This document shows, piece after piece, positions 37,059-45,166 of a DNA stretch of 50,709 nt; position 1 is the stretch's first letter; the number at the start of each line of letters is the position of its first letter. The stretch lies in contig CAXFOB010000028.1 in NCBI GenBank assembly GCA_964004625.1, forward strand, positions 1 to 50,709. Reading direction: 5' to 3'. The notes under the pieces are model-generated. The model did not search any database and had not been told where the DNA came from. It saw only the letters and a list, made by a program, of their open reading frames with translations. Origin of the DNA: GCA-002697625 sp002697625 (GTDB taxonomy: Bacteria; Bacteroidota; Bacteroidia; Flavobacteriales; BACL11). The position numbers and the translations under genes are program-made.

Positions 37059-38092
37059 GTTAACTCTTCTATTACTTGTTCCCATTGATTAATTACTTTT
37101 TCCCAATCATATTTCAAAGACATTTCATAAGCTCCTTGAGAAGTAGTTTCTAGCAATTTAGAGTTATTCAATATTTCACTTAATTTATCTTTAACCTCTT
37201 CAAAGTTTTGTAAAACAAAACCATTTTTATCGGTCTCTATCCAATCAGAAGCTCCATAATTATCATATAACAATGAAGGTACTGAAGCTGAAGCACACTC
37301 TAGAATAACCTTTGGAAATCCTTCAGATTTTGATAATAAAATATTTAAATCCATATCTTGTAAAAACGACCCTATATTATTATGAGATATTTTTCCATGA
37401 AACACAACATTAATGGATGCTTGAGATCTTAAATCATTTCTTAACACTCCATCTCCAACAATATTAAAGGTAATATTTGGATAAATAACAGCTAATTCAA
37501 GAATTTCATCAACTCTTTTTCTTTTTATTAAACTACCAACAAAAATGATATTTTTTAGCGATTTTCTTGGGTGGTTGAAGTTTAATTCCTTATGTTCCAC
37601 ACCTAAAACTAGTGGTTTATTATTTATATTTACTCCACATGTTGAGTTTTGAATCAGATGTTTTGTTATTCCAAATATATTTACAATGTATTTAAAATAA
37701 TTATTCATCTTATCTATTGATCCGAAACTATCAATCATGCTTTTGAGTCTTGTATCACACATATTTCCCTCAATAGTTGTAAAGATTTTAGTACCAAATA
37801 AAGGTGCAATTCTAAGTGCGAATTTTGGTGTAGATTGATGTTTAGGAACATAACAGACATCGGCCCAAAACACAGCTCTTATATATGCTATTAAGTTTGA
37901 AATAGAGTATAGAAAAGTATAAACTCTTATATAGGTTACTCCAGTAATATTTGGAATGTTTTCTGAACCTAGAACTAAGGTTTTAATTATATACTTCTCT
38001 TTATCAAGATGTTTTGAAATAGATTTACAATTAATGTTTTGTGCATTAATATGATTGATATATCCTCCTAAAAAAATCTTTTTCTTTCTCAT
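37055..38092 (-). CDS. Glycosyltransferase family 4 (GT-B)
   Basis: The 345 residues open with KKIFLGGYINHINAQNINCKS. The donor lobe has IIFVGSLIKRKRVDEILELA and the motif SEGFPKVILECASASVP. It overlaps both neighbours by 4 bases (ATGA type). The subgroup resembles Wza/Wzc-linked capsule transferases, but the sugar cannot be assigned. Confidence 0.88.
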   Translation of the reverse strand: MRKKKIFLGGYINHINAQNINCKSISKHLDKEKYIIKTLVLGSENIPNITGVTYIRVYTFLYSISNLIAYIRAVFWADVCYVPKHQSTPKFALRIAPLFGTKIFTTIEGNMCDTRLKSMIDSFGSIDKMNNYFKYIVNIFGITKHLIQNSTCGVNINNKPLVLGVEHKELNFNHPRKSLKNIIFVGSLIKRKRVDEILELAVIYPNITFNIVGDGVLRNDLRSQASINVVFHGKISHNNIGSFLQDMDLNILLSKSEGFPKVILECASASVPSLLYDNYGASDWIETDKNGFVLQNFEEVKDKLSEILNNSKLLETTSQGAYEMSLKYDWEKVINQWEQVIEELT

Positions 38093-39180
38093 TTTAGTAA
38101 AGATATAAATTTCTCTTCATCAAAACTACTATAGTATTCCGATTCCCATTGTATTACTTTTTCTGAGTATTCAGGGTAGTTATCATAAATATCATCTAAG
38201 TTTTTATTTAATGGATAATGGAAATCATTATTAAACATCCTAAAATCCTCTTTTAATGATGTAAGGAACACGGTGGGAATACCCACTGAAGCACATTCGA
38301 ATGTAGTTGTAGAATATGAAGTTAGATGAAAGGAACATATAGAAAAACACTCAGACAACTGAGAAGGAGCCTGTTTTGTGTTCTTAATTTGATACAAATT
38401 CTCGACATCTACTTCTATATTAAATCGAGGATGATTTCTTAAATAAAAAGTGTATTCAGTATTATCATATATGAATTCAATAAAGTCGTTATATAATTTC
38501 TCATTCTGAGAAGGGGTATGATCTTCAGTAAATTGTAAAGTTACCAAAACATTTTTATTTACTATATCAGTATTTAGTTTCAAACTCTCTTTTTTAACAC
38601 CTATAACATGAGCGTTATCTTTATAATAATTAGTACTATCTATTCTTTCTAAAATATTTTTAAAACCTTCACCAAAAAGTAATAATTGAATATTATTTTC
38701 ACGAATCCTTTTATTCGCCTTATTCCCTTGACAATAACTCTCCATTGCGGAGTGAATTATTCCATGTTGTAAATCAAATATGTTAGATTCTTTATTTACA
38801 TATCTAAATATTTCAATCATGCTTTGAGATAGAACAATAAGATTTTTATATCTAATGCTTCTTAATAAAGATTTTTTTAAAACCTTTCCAATACTTTTTT
38901 CTGAAAGTTTCAATTTTCTTAAAACTATTATAAAATAATAAATAAAATCAAAAGGGATTACATCATTATTTCGATTTTTATTTGAGTTTCTATCTATCTC
39001 TTCAAAAATTAAATAGCTTTTATTATTTAATTTACAACTCTGGTAGAAAGGTTCAAAAAATAGATTTTCATCTTGCACTCCTCTATTAAAATGTTGAGGA
39101 TAATAAAATAATACATCTACTTCTTTAATGATGAAAAGATGTTTTAGAAAATAATAAAATGAATGTAAAAATTTAATCAT
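38089..39180 (-). CDS. Putative GT-B-like transferase, family not recognised
   Basis: The 363 residues match no family I recognise with confidence. Visible features are FDLQHGIIHS (135-144), YLRNHPRF (246-253) and a late block SYSTTTFECASVGIPTVFL (288-306). These resemble the acceptor- and phosphate-binding parts of GT-B enzymes such as CDP-glycerol:glycerophosphate transferases and polysialyltransferase-like proteins. There is no signal peptide or helix pair. Neighbours are a GT4 and a sulfotransferase with 4-base overlaps. Because nonulosonic-acid genes lie two genes upstream, this is a candidate for the enzyme that transfers the CMP-activated sugar; that is inference. Confidence 0.65.
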   Translation of the reverse strand: MIKFLHSFYYFLKHLFIIKEVDVLFYYPQHFNRGVQDENLFFEPFYQSCKLNNKSYLIFEEIDRNSNKNRNNDVIPFDFIYYFIIVLRKLKLSEKSIGKVLKKSLLRSIRYKNLIVLSQSMIEIFRYVNKESNIFDLQHGIIHSAMESYCQGNKANKRIRENNIQLLLFGEGFKNILERIDSTNYYKDNAHVIGVKKESLKLNTDIVNKNVLVTLQFTEDHTPSQNEKLYNDFIEFIYDNTEYTFYLRNHPRFNIEVDVENLYQIKNTKQAPSQLSECFSICSFHLTSYSTTTFECASVGIPTVFLTSLKEDFRMFNNDFHYPLNKNLDDIYDNYPEYSEKVIQWESEYYSSFDEEKFISLLK

Positions 39181-39950
39181 ACCTTATAATTAAAATATGG
39201 ATTTAAATTTTTCAATTCCTGATTACAATAATTAATATCTTCAACTGACAATTCTTTTTTATATCCTCCTATTTTTGCATTTCTTACTTTTAACTGATCT
39301 CTTTCTTTTCCAAAATCCTTAAATCCGTCTAATTGATTTAAAAGTTCCTTATTTCTCATCTTATCAGCAGAAGAATTAGTATAGATTTTCTCAACTAACT
39401 TTGTTGGAATATGTAAATCTAAATAATCATTAATCTTAGTTAATACTTCCATTCCATTTTCCAGTAGATCTTCATATTTAATTAATAAAAAATCTTTAGG
39501 AATATTTTTATTATTATACCATAAATTATAATAATGAATTATTCGTTTGAAACCTAAAATCTCATCTTGTACAAAATCTGATATTGAATTAAAAACAAAC
39601 GGGTTTTGTGCTCTTTTTGTAACTTGATGAAAATGAGACACAACAACATCTCTAGGATCCCGAACTAAAAAAATTACTTTACCTCTTTTATATCTAAGTC
39701 TAGAAGTAAAACGAAACACGTCTAAGGGATTGTTTCTGATACCGTTTTCAATAATTATCTCAGAATTATCATGTTCGTTAAAAATAAAATCATCTTTATT
39801 TTTTAAAAAATGAGTACTTTCATCTTTCATTTGATTAATAATATGCATTAACCAAGTTCTTCCTGTTTTTGGGAAAGAAACTAGGAAGTACTGATCTTTT
39901 GGATATTTAAAAGAAAGTAAATAATCCTTGATATCCCGCCAAATTTTCAT
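39177..39950 (-). CDS. Sulfotransferase (Sulfotransfer_1-type)
   Basis: The 257-residue PAPS-dependent enzyme has a 5'-phosphosulfate loop LVSFPKTGRTWLMHI (23-37) and 3'-phosphate motif VIFLVRDPRDVVVSHFHQV (92-110, with Arg97 and Ser105). LIKYEDLL is the usual mid-domain segment. It lies one base downstream of the neuA-HAD gene and overlaps the unclassified GT-like gene by 4 bases, placing sulfation next to nonulosonic-acid activation. This is the first of three sulfotransferases in transcription order. Confidence 0.9.
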   Translation of the reverse strand: MKIWRDIKDYLLSFKYPKDQYFLVSFPKTGRTWLMHIINQMKDESTHFLKNKDDFIFNEHDNSEIIIENGIRNNPLDVFRFTSRLRYKRGKVIFLVRDPRDVVVSHFHQVTKRAQNPFVFNSISDFVQDEILGFKRIIHYYNLWYNNKNIPKDFLLIKYEDLLENGMEVLTKINDYLDLHIPTKLVEKIYTNSSADKMRNKELLNQLDGFKDFGKERDQLKVRNAKIGGYKKELSVEDINYCNQELKNLNPYFNYKV

Positions 39951-39951
39951 T

Positions 39952-41091
39952 TTAGGATAATATTAATTCCACAAACTCTCTAACTACTCCATCTCCGCCA
40001 TTTCTTTGTAAATGCATAATATTAGGAATAGCTTTGATTTCTGGAACAGCATTGTTTGGACAAGCTGCAAATCCTACATGAGATAATAACCCAAAACAAT
40101 TAACATCATCTCCAATATAAGCAACTTCATCAATAGTAATATTTTCTTCTTTACATAAATCTTTTACAATCTCTAATTTATCTTTTGCACCATGAAAATC
40201 AAAATCCAAACCTAGTTTCCTAGCTCTTCTTCGGTTCAAATCCCTCTCTTCACTAGTTAAGATACCAACCTTTATGCCAGTTTTTTGCAATAGTTGAAAG
40301 CCCATACCATCATACGTACAGAATTTTTTAAACTCATCCCCAGTTTCTGTATAATACATTCCAGCATCAGTAAGTACGCCATCTACATCTGAAAGAAAGA
40401 TTTTAATTTTAGAGAAATCTGATGTAGTTTTTTTGAGTACAAACTGCTTCATGATAGATTCTGCAATCAACCAATCTTCAGGTTCATCAATTTCTCTAAA
40501 AGTATATTCAGGCATTTGTAGAATACCAATATCGCCAGAGATTCTATTTTGAGATTCTTTTATATCTTTTACGGAACTTATATAAAAAGCTCCATTTTCT
40601 ACTAATGTACCCTCAAAATCTTGTCTTCTAGGACGATTATAAATGTCATAATTTAGAGGTTTTCCATCTTTCCAATAAAATCGTTTAGACTCACAACAAC
40701 TAAGTACAGAGTCATGCTTTAAAAATAAATTTAACCCCTCATTAAAATGTTTAGTTTGTGTAAATGGAGAAGTAGCTTGAACCAACATAAAAATAGCTGA
40801 ATCTGATAGATTAGAATAGCTGATATACTCTAACATTACCGATTCTGTAGAAGAAGTATCTTCTGCATTTTCATCTTTTCTATCGTAAATTTTTACTTTA
40901 GAAAATCTGAAAGACTTTACTACCTCTTTAATTTCATCTGAATCAGTTGCAACAATAATTTCATCTATGTTAGAGTTTTGTAACGATTGTAAATTCCAAT
41001 ACACTAAAGGTTTTCCACAAAAAGACTTAATATTCTTTTCTGGAATAGATTTACTACCCTTTCTTGCTGGTATAAAAGCTATTATTGACAT
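39952..41091 (-). CDS. neuA: Acylneuraminate (nonulosonate) cytidylyltransferase fused to a KdsC-like HAD phosphatase
   Basis: This is a bifunctional 379-residue protein. Residues 1-220 form the CMP-sugar synthetase with FIPARKGSKSIPEKN (7-20), ATDSDEI and LVQATSPFT. Residues about 228-379 form a C0-type HAD phosphatase with motif I SDVDGVLTD (Asp235/Asp237), motif II GILTSEE, a lysine in GAKDKLEIVK, and motif IV GDDVNC (327-332). The same two-domain layout occurs in animal CMAS and in Bacteroides KDN synthetase regions. It would dephosphorylate a nonulosonate-9-phosphate and activate the sugar with CTP. The neuB stop and this start share one base (TAATG). Confidence 0.9.
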   Translation of the reverse strand: MSIIAFIPARKGSKSIPEKNIKSFCGKPLVYWNLQSLQNSNIDEIIVATDSDEIKEVVKSFRFSKVKIYDRKDENAEDTSSTESVMLEYISYSNLSDSAIFMLVQATSPFTQTKHFNEGLNLFLKHDSVLSCCESKRFYWKDGKPLNYDIYNRPRRQDFEGTLVENGAFYISSVKDIKESQNRISGDIGILQMPEYTFREIDEPEDWLIAESIMKQFVLKKTTSDFSKIKIFLSDVDGVLTDAGMYYTETGDEFKKFCTYDGMGFQLLQKTGIKVGILTSEERDLNRRRARKLGLDFDFHGAKDKLEIVKDLCKEENITIDEVAYIGDDVNCFGLLSHVGFAACPNNAVPEIKAIPNIMHLQRNGGDGVVREFVELILS

Positions 41092-41966
41092 TATTGTATT
41101 CTGTATTTTAGTTTATCTCTTTGTAATTTCTCTATTTCTAAAATATCTGACTTTTTAAATCTAAGTGCTTTATGAGTAGCTTTTAAATCTCTTACTAACT
41201 TTCTTAAACCTGTTGGTTCTAAAGATGCGGAGTGATCTGTTCCTTTCCAGGTTCTATCTAACGTAAAATGACGTTCTATCCAAATTGCTCCTAAGGTGTA
41301 AGCTGCAACATCTACTGCAATACCTAAGTGATGTCCGGAAAAACCAATAGCTTTTACCCTATTTTTAAATTTCTCATTCATTCTTAATATTTCCAACAGA
41401 CAAATATCTTCAAAAGGCACTGGATAACCTGAAGTACAAGAATATACTACCAATCTTTTTCCTTGATTTGTCTCCTCAAAAAAGGCAACTATTTCTTCCT
41501 CCTCCTTTTTAGTTGTCATACCAAATGAAATATGTACATCTCCGTAATATTCATCTCTTAACACTTTCAGCATCTCAAAATGATTATTACAAGCAGATGG
41601 AACTTTTATAAGATCGGGATTTAAGGAAACAATCTCCTTTGCTGAAGTAGTATCCCAAACAGATGTAGAATAAACTAGACCTAAACTTTCGGCATATTCT
41701 TTTAATTCTTTGTGTTGATTTATATCAAATTCTAAAAATTCTCTGTGGGCGCCATAAGTGTCTCCATAAGAATTAATAGGATTCGGATGTGGAGCATTAT
41801 ACTGATCTTCAGTCAATAACTCCTTATTATTTCTTTTTTGGAATTTAGCTACTTCTACCCCACTATAAGCCGCAACTTTTAATAACTCTTTTGCTATATC
41901 CATTTCGCCTTTATGATTACAGCCAATTTCTGCAATAACTAGTGGAGAAGTGTAATTATTGTTCAT
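41091..41966 (-). CDS. neuB: NeuB-family nonulosonate (or nonulosonate-9-phosphate) synthase lacking the SAF domain
   Basis: The 291-residue TIM-barrel enzyme condenses phosphoenolpyruvate with a mannose-type sugar. Motifs are IAEIGCNHKGEM (11-22), KFQKRN (41-46), ISFGMTT (146-152), SCTSGYPVPFED and KGTDHSASLEP (241-251). The last, with GFSGHHLGIAV (208-218), looks closer to the animal 9-phosphate synthase NANS than to typical bacterial NeuB. The C-terminal SAF/antifreeze-like domain of about 60-70 residues found in most NeuB proteins is absent: the frame ends right after the barrel. No NeuC epimerase is in the operon. The product is probably KDN or a sialic acid via its 9-phosphate. Confidence 0.9.
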   Translation of the reverse strand: MNNNYTSPLVIAEIGCNHKGEMDIAKELLKVAAYSGVEVAKFQKRNNKELLTEDQYNAPHPNPINSYGDTYGAHREFLEFDINQHKELKEYAESLGLVYSTSVWDTTSAKEIVSLNPDLIKVPSACNNHFEMLKVLRDEYYGDVHISFGMTTKKEEEEIVAFFEETNQGKRLVVYSCTSGYPVPFEDICLLEILRMNEKFKNRVKAIGFSGHHLGIAVDVAAYTLGAIWIERHFTLDRTWKGTDHSASLEPTGLRKLVRDLKATHKALRFKKSDILEIEKLQRDKLKYRIQ

Positions 41967-41983
41967 TTTAGTTATTTTTGTAA

Positions 41984-44338
41984 TTAATCTTCTTCAAAAT
42001 ACTTCGTATCCTTAGTGTAGTATCCATATTTATTTCCATAGTTATATCCATAACTATAACCATAAGAATATTTACCATATCCATATACTCCACTACCAGA
42101 ACTTACATCATTTAGAATGAGATGAAGATTTTCAATTCTTTGGGATTTATGTAATCCGTTTACAAAACGTAACACCTCTTTACCTGTATAGTTTTGTCTT
42201 ATAATATATAAATTTACGTCTGTGTACTTCATTACCATATAAGCATCTGCAACAAGACCAACAGGAGCTGTATCAATAATAATTTTGTCGTATTTTTCCT
42301 TTAAAGTATTAATTACTGACTCAAACTTATCACTTAATAATATATCTGAAGGATTTTCAGGAGGTGGACCTGAAATGATTACATCTAAATTTTTCTCTTC
42401 TGAATGAATAGTTACATCATCTATAGAATGAATTCCTTCTAATAAAGAAGAAAGTCCTTTAATGTTTTCAGTAGAAAAATCTTCATAAATTTTTGGTCTT
42501 CTCATGTCTGCACCTAATAAGAGAGTCTTTTTACCAGAATTAGCAAAAACAACTGCTAAATTAGAAGCTATAAAAGTTTTTCCTTCACCACTTAGAGAAG
42601 AGGTAACTAAATATACCTTGTCATTCAAATCTTTATCTTGATAAACTAGATTTGATCTTAGAGCTCTAAATCCTTCTGCAATTGCAGATTTAGGATTTAA
42701 TCTTAATAATAAATTATGAGCTGAATGGTTTCTCCCAATTAATCCTATGAGATTTATTTTAGTTAATCTTTCTAAATCAATTCTAGATTTAATCTTATCG
42801 TTCATCACATCTAATATCAATAAAAATAACAAAGGAAATAATACTCCTATTAACAATGATATAGAATAGACCTGATACACATTAGGCAAAACCGATTTTT
42901 TATTAAAAAATGCAGCAGGCTCTATATGTCGAACATTAGATGTAATAGAGGACGCTGTAATCTCTGCTTCAGATTTCTTTTGCAAAAGAAACATATACAA
43001 TCCCTCACTTGTTTTCTGTATTCTTTCAATATTTAATAATTCTCTTTGTTCAATTGGTAAGAAACTTAATGAAGATTCTTCAATTGTAATTCTTTCTTTT
43101 AAGTCTTTAATAATAGTACTATTTGACTTCTTACTATTTAGAATTACCTCTTTAATATTAATAGATAATTGATTTAATTGTAAATCAAAGTCCTTAACAG
43201 AAGGATTGTTAATTTGCCCACCATCAATCAATACATTTTTCTCAAGTTGAATGCTAACTAATTGTTTTATTAAATCAGATAAAGAGGAATTGGTAATTCC
43301 GTAAGTTGAAGGAGCCACTACTCTTTCTAAACCATTCCCGTTATTAATGTATTCCTCTAGATATGAATAGTATTTATCTTGGTATTTATAAGTAGATAAT
43401 TCAGACTCTAGTTCTGATATGTTTTTGTAAAGATTTTGAGTTTTTAAATTAATGTCAGGAATCTGATGTGAGTTCTTATATTCTTGTAGTTTTATTTCTA
43501 TTAAAGAAAGGGAATCTTCTATTGAATTAATTTTTTCCTGGATAAAAGAAACTGTGTTTAAGGAAGATTTCTTTTTAGTTTCAATCTGATTATCTATAAA
43601 ATTATTAACTAAAGTATTTAAGAATACAATACCTTTTGTTTGGTCCTCTTCAAGAATATACAAAGTAATAATATTTGATTCTTTCTCTAATTTCTCAATC
43701 TGAATTTTACTTTGGTACTCTTTTGCAACTTGTTTAAGTTTATTAAATCTAACAATTGTCGTCGGAATCTTATCAAATTTTACTGTATTATCCCTTTCTA
43801 TAATAAAGTTAAACCCTTCCAGTTCCACTTCTTCTCCAAACAAATACACGTTCTCGAATGAATATTTTTTACAATACAGTCTAAAAGTAGTGTCATCTAA
43901 TACATCAACACTAAAAGAAATATTAGGATTATTTTGTATAACTTCCGATGAACAAAGTACTTTAATAGGAGCATGAAAAGATTCTGTAGTTTTAATGTTT
44001 CCTTCTAAATCATAGGATATATCGAATCTTAAATCAGAAACAGTTTGAAAGACTAAAGGATAAGACGTAAATATATTTACCTCATCTTTTAAAGAAGCCT
44101 TTGACTCTGTTATAGAGTTATAGAGCACATCCGCAGCAGAAGACTTGTCATTATCATTATTTATATAAACCTTAGTAAAAACCCTATAGTATTCTTTAGA
44201 ATATCTTGTGTAACCAAAAGCAATCAACAAAGCTAAAAGTATACTTAATAAGAAATAGAACCAATTATTAATGATTTTAAAAAGAAACTCTCTAAAATCA
44301 ATAATATTATCTAAAGGGTTTATATTCGTTTCTGCCAT
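41984..44338 (-). CDS. Wzc-like polysaccharide copolymerase with bacterial tyrosine kinase domain
   Basis: The 784-residue inner-membrane protein has helix 1 (about 25-43), a long periplasmic domain with Wzz fold and coiled coils (about 45-480), helix 2 (about 489-511) and a cytoplasmic BY-kinase. The kinase has Walker A SGEGKT (583-588), Walker A' LLLGADMRRP (606-615) and Walker B IIIDTAP (686-692). The C-terminus (751-780) is a dense tyrosine cluster (YGYGKYSYGYSYGYNYG...), the autophosphorylation tail. It controls chain length and export with the Wza-like protein, whose gene ends one base before it. No separate phosphatase (Wzb) gene is in the operon. Confidence 0.93.
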   Translation of the reverse strand: MAETNINPLDNIIDFREFLFKIINNWFYFLLSILLALLIAFGYTRYSKEYYRVFTKVYINNDNDKSSAADVLYNSITESKASLKDEVNIFTSYPLVFQTVSDLRFDISYDLEGNIKTTESFHAPIKVLCSSEVIQNNPNISFSVDVLDDTTFRLYCKKYSFENVYLFGEEVELEGFNFIIERDNTVKFDKIPTTIVRFNKLKQVAKEYQSKIQIEKLEKESNIITLYILEEDQTKGIVFLNTLVNNFIDNQIETKKKSSLNTVSFIQEKINSIEDSLSLIEIKLQEYKNSHQIPDINLKTQNLYKNISELESELSTYKYQDKYYSYLEEYINNGNGLERVVAPSTYGITNSSLSDLIKQLVSIQLEKNVLIDGGQINNPSVKDFDLQLNQLSINIKEVILNSKKSNSTIIKDLKERITIEESSLSFLPIEQRELLNIERIQKTSEGLYMFLLQKKSEAEITASSITSNVRHIEPAAFFNKKSVLPNVYQVYSISLLIGVLFPLLFLLILDVMNDKIKSRIDLERLTKINLIGLIGRNHSAHNLLLRLNPKSAIAEGFRALRSNLVYQDKDLNDKVYLVTSSLSGEGKTFIASNLAVVFANSGKKTLLLGADMRRPKIYEDFSTENIKGLSSLLEGIHSIDDVTIHSEEKNLDVIISGPPPENPSDILLSDKFESVINTLKEKYDKIIIDTAPVGLVADAYMVMKYTDVNLYIIRQNYTGKEVLRFVNGLHKSQRIENLHLILNDVSSGSGVYGYGKYSYGYSYGYNYGNKYGYYTKDTKYFEED

Positions 44339-44339
44339 C

Positions 44340-45098
44340 TTAATTATTTATTAATAGTAAATAAAGTGTAATTGCAGAAACTGATACAGACACTGCAGAA
44401 GAAAGATTTCTTACTGAATAGAATTTCTTTTTCAAGGGCTCTATATAAACTACATCTTGAGGTTGCAAATAGAAATCTTTATTATTTAAAACATTGGGAT
44501 CTGTTAAATCGAGATAAATTATATTTGAAGAATTAGGTCCATTATTTCTAATAATCTTAATTTTTTTTCTGTTTGCAAATTCTGTGAGATCATTTGCTTT
44601 ACCTAATAAATGCAGTAAGTTTTGATTCGATCTTACAATATTGTATTCTCCAGGAGAATTAACCTCTCCTAATATACTTACTTTAAAGTTTAACACATTG
44701 ACTTTTACAATAGGATCCTTAAAATAAGTTGAGGAAATTTGCTCTATTACTTTTTCTACCTCACTAATAGTAAAACCTTCAACTTTTATATCACCAATCA
44801 TAGGAAGATTTACAATTCCATCTGGTTTTACTAAATAACCATATAAGTACGGATTTTGATGCATCAACTGAGGATTAGAAGTTTCCTGTAAATTAAAAAA
44901 ATCATAATCTGACTTAGTAGTACTACTAATTTGAACAGAAAGTAAGTCTTCCTTTTGTACTATATAATTATAGGAAGTGGAACGTAAAGAAGTATTTAAT
45001 GTGTTGATGTATTCTAAGTTCTTGTTTGTAATACATGAACTAAAAGAAAAAACAACTACAAATAAAACTAATACCGGATTAATAAAGGCTTTTATCAT
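44340..45098 (-). CDS. Polysaccharide export lipoprotein (Wza-like)
   Basis: The 252-residue outer-membrane lipoprotein has signal sequence and lipobox FSFSSC with Cys22. It has a Poly_export domain (about 42-110, YNIVQKEDLLSVQISSTTKS and GIVNLPMIGDIKVEGFT), then an SLBB-type domain (about 118-185, VLGEVNSPGEYNI and NLLHLLGKANDLTEFANR). A single C-terminal hydrophobic segment (233-249) would be the outer-membrane helix. It is the first gene of the polysaccharide operon, 68 bases downstream of the E1 gene. No perfect TAnnTTTG box was found before it, only two near matches. Confidence 0.92.
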   Translation of the reverse strand: MIKAFINPVLVLFVVVFSFSSCITNKNLEYINTLNTSLRSTSYNYIVQKEDLLSVQISSTTKSDYDFFNLQETSNPQLMHQNPYLYGYLVKPDGIVNLPMIGDIKVEGFTISEVEKVIEQISSTYFKDPIVKVNVLNFKVSILGEVNSPGEYNIVRSNQNLLHLLGKANDLTEFANRKKIKIIRNNGPNSSNIIYLDLTDPNVLNNKDFYLQPQDVVYIEPLKKKFYSVRNLSSAVSVSVSAITLYLLLINN

Positions 45099-45166
45099 AT
45101 TTTGGTTTTATTAAAAAAACTTTACAAATATCGACAAATAAAACCACAATTAAAAACTTCTTTAAG

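Noticed and set aside
22355..45098. Possible recently acquired island with mobile-element edges
   Set aside because: No transposase, integrase, direct repeat or tRNA end was found at the borders, and base composition is similar to the flanks as judged by eye.
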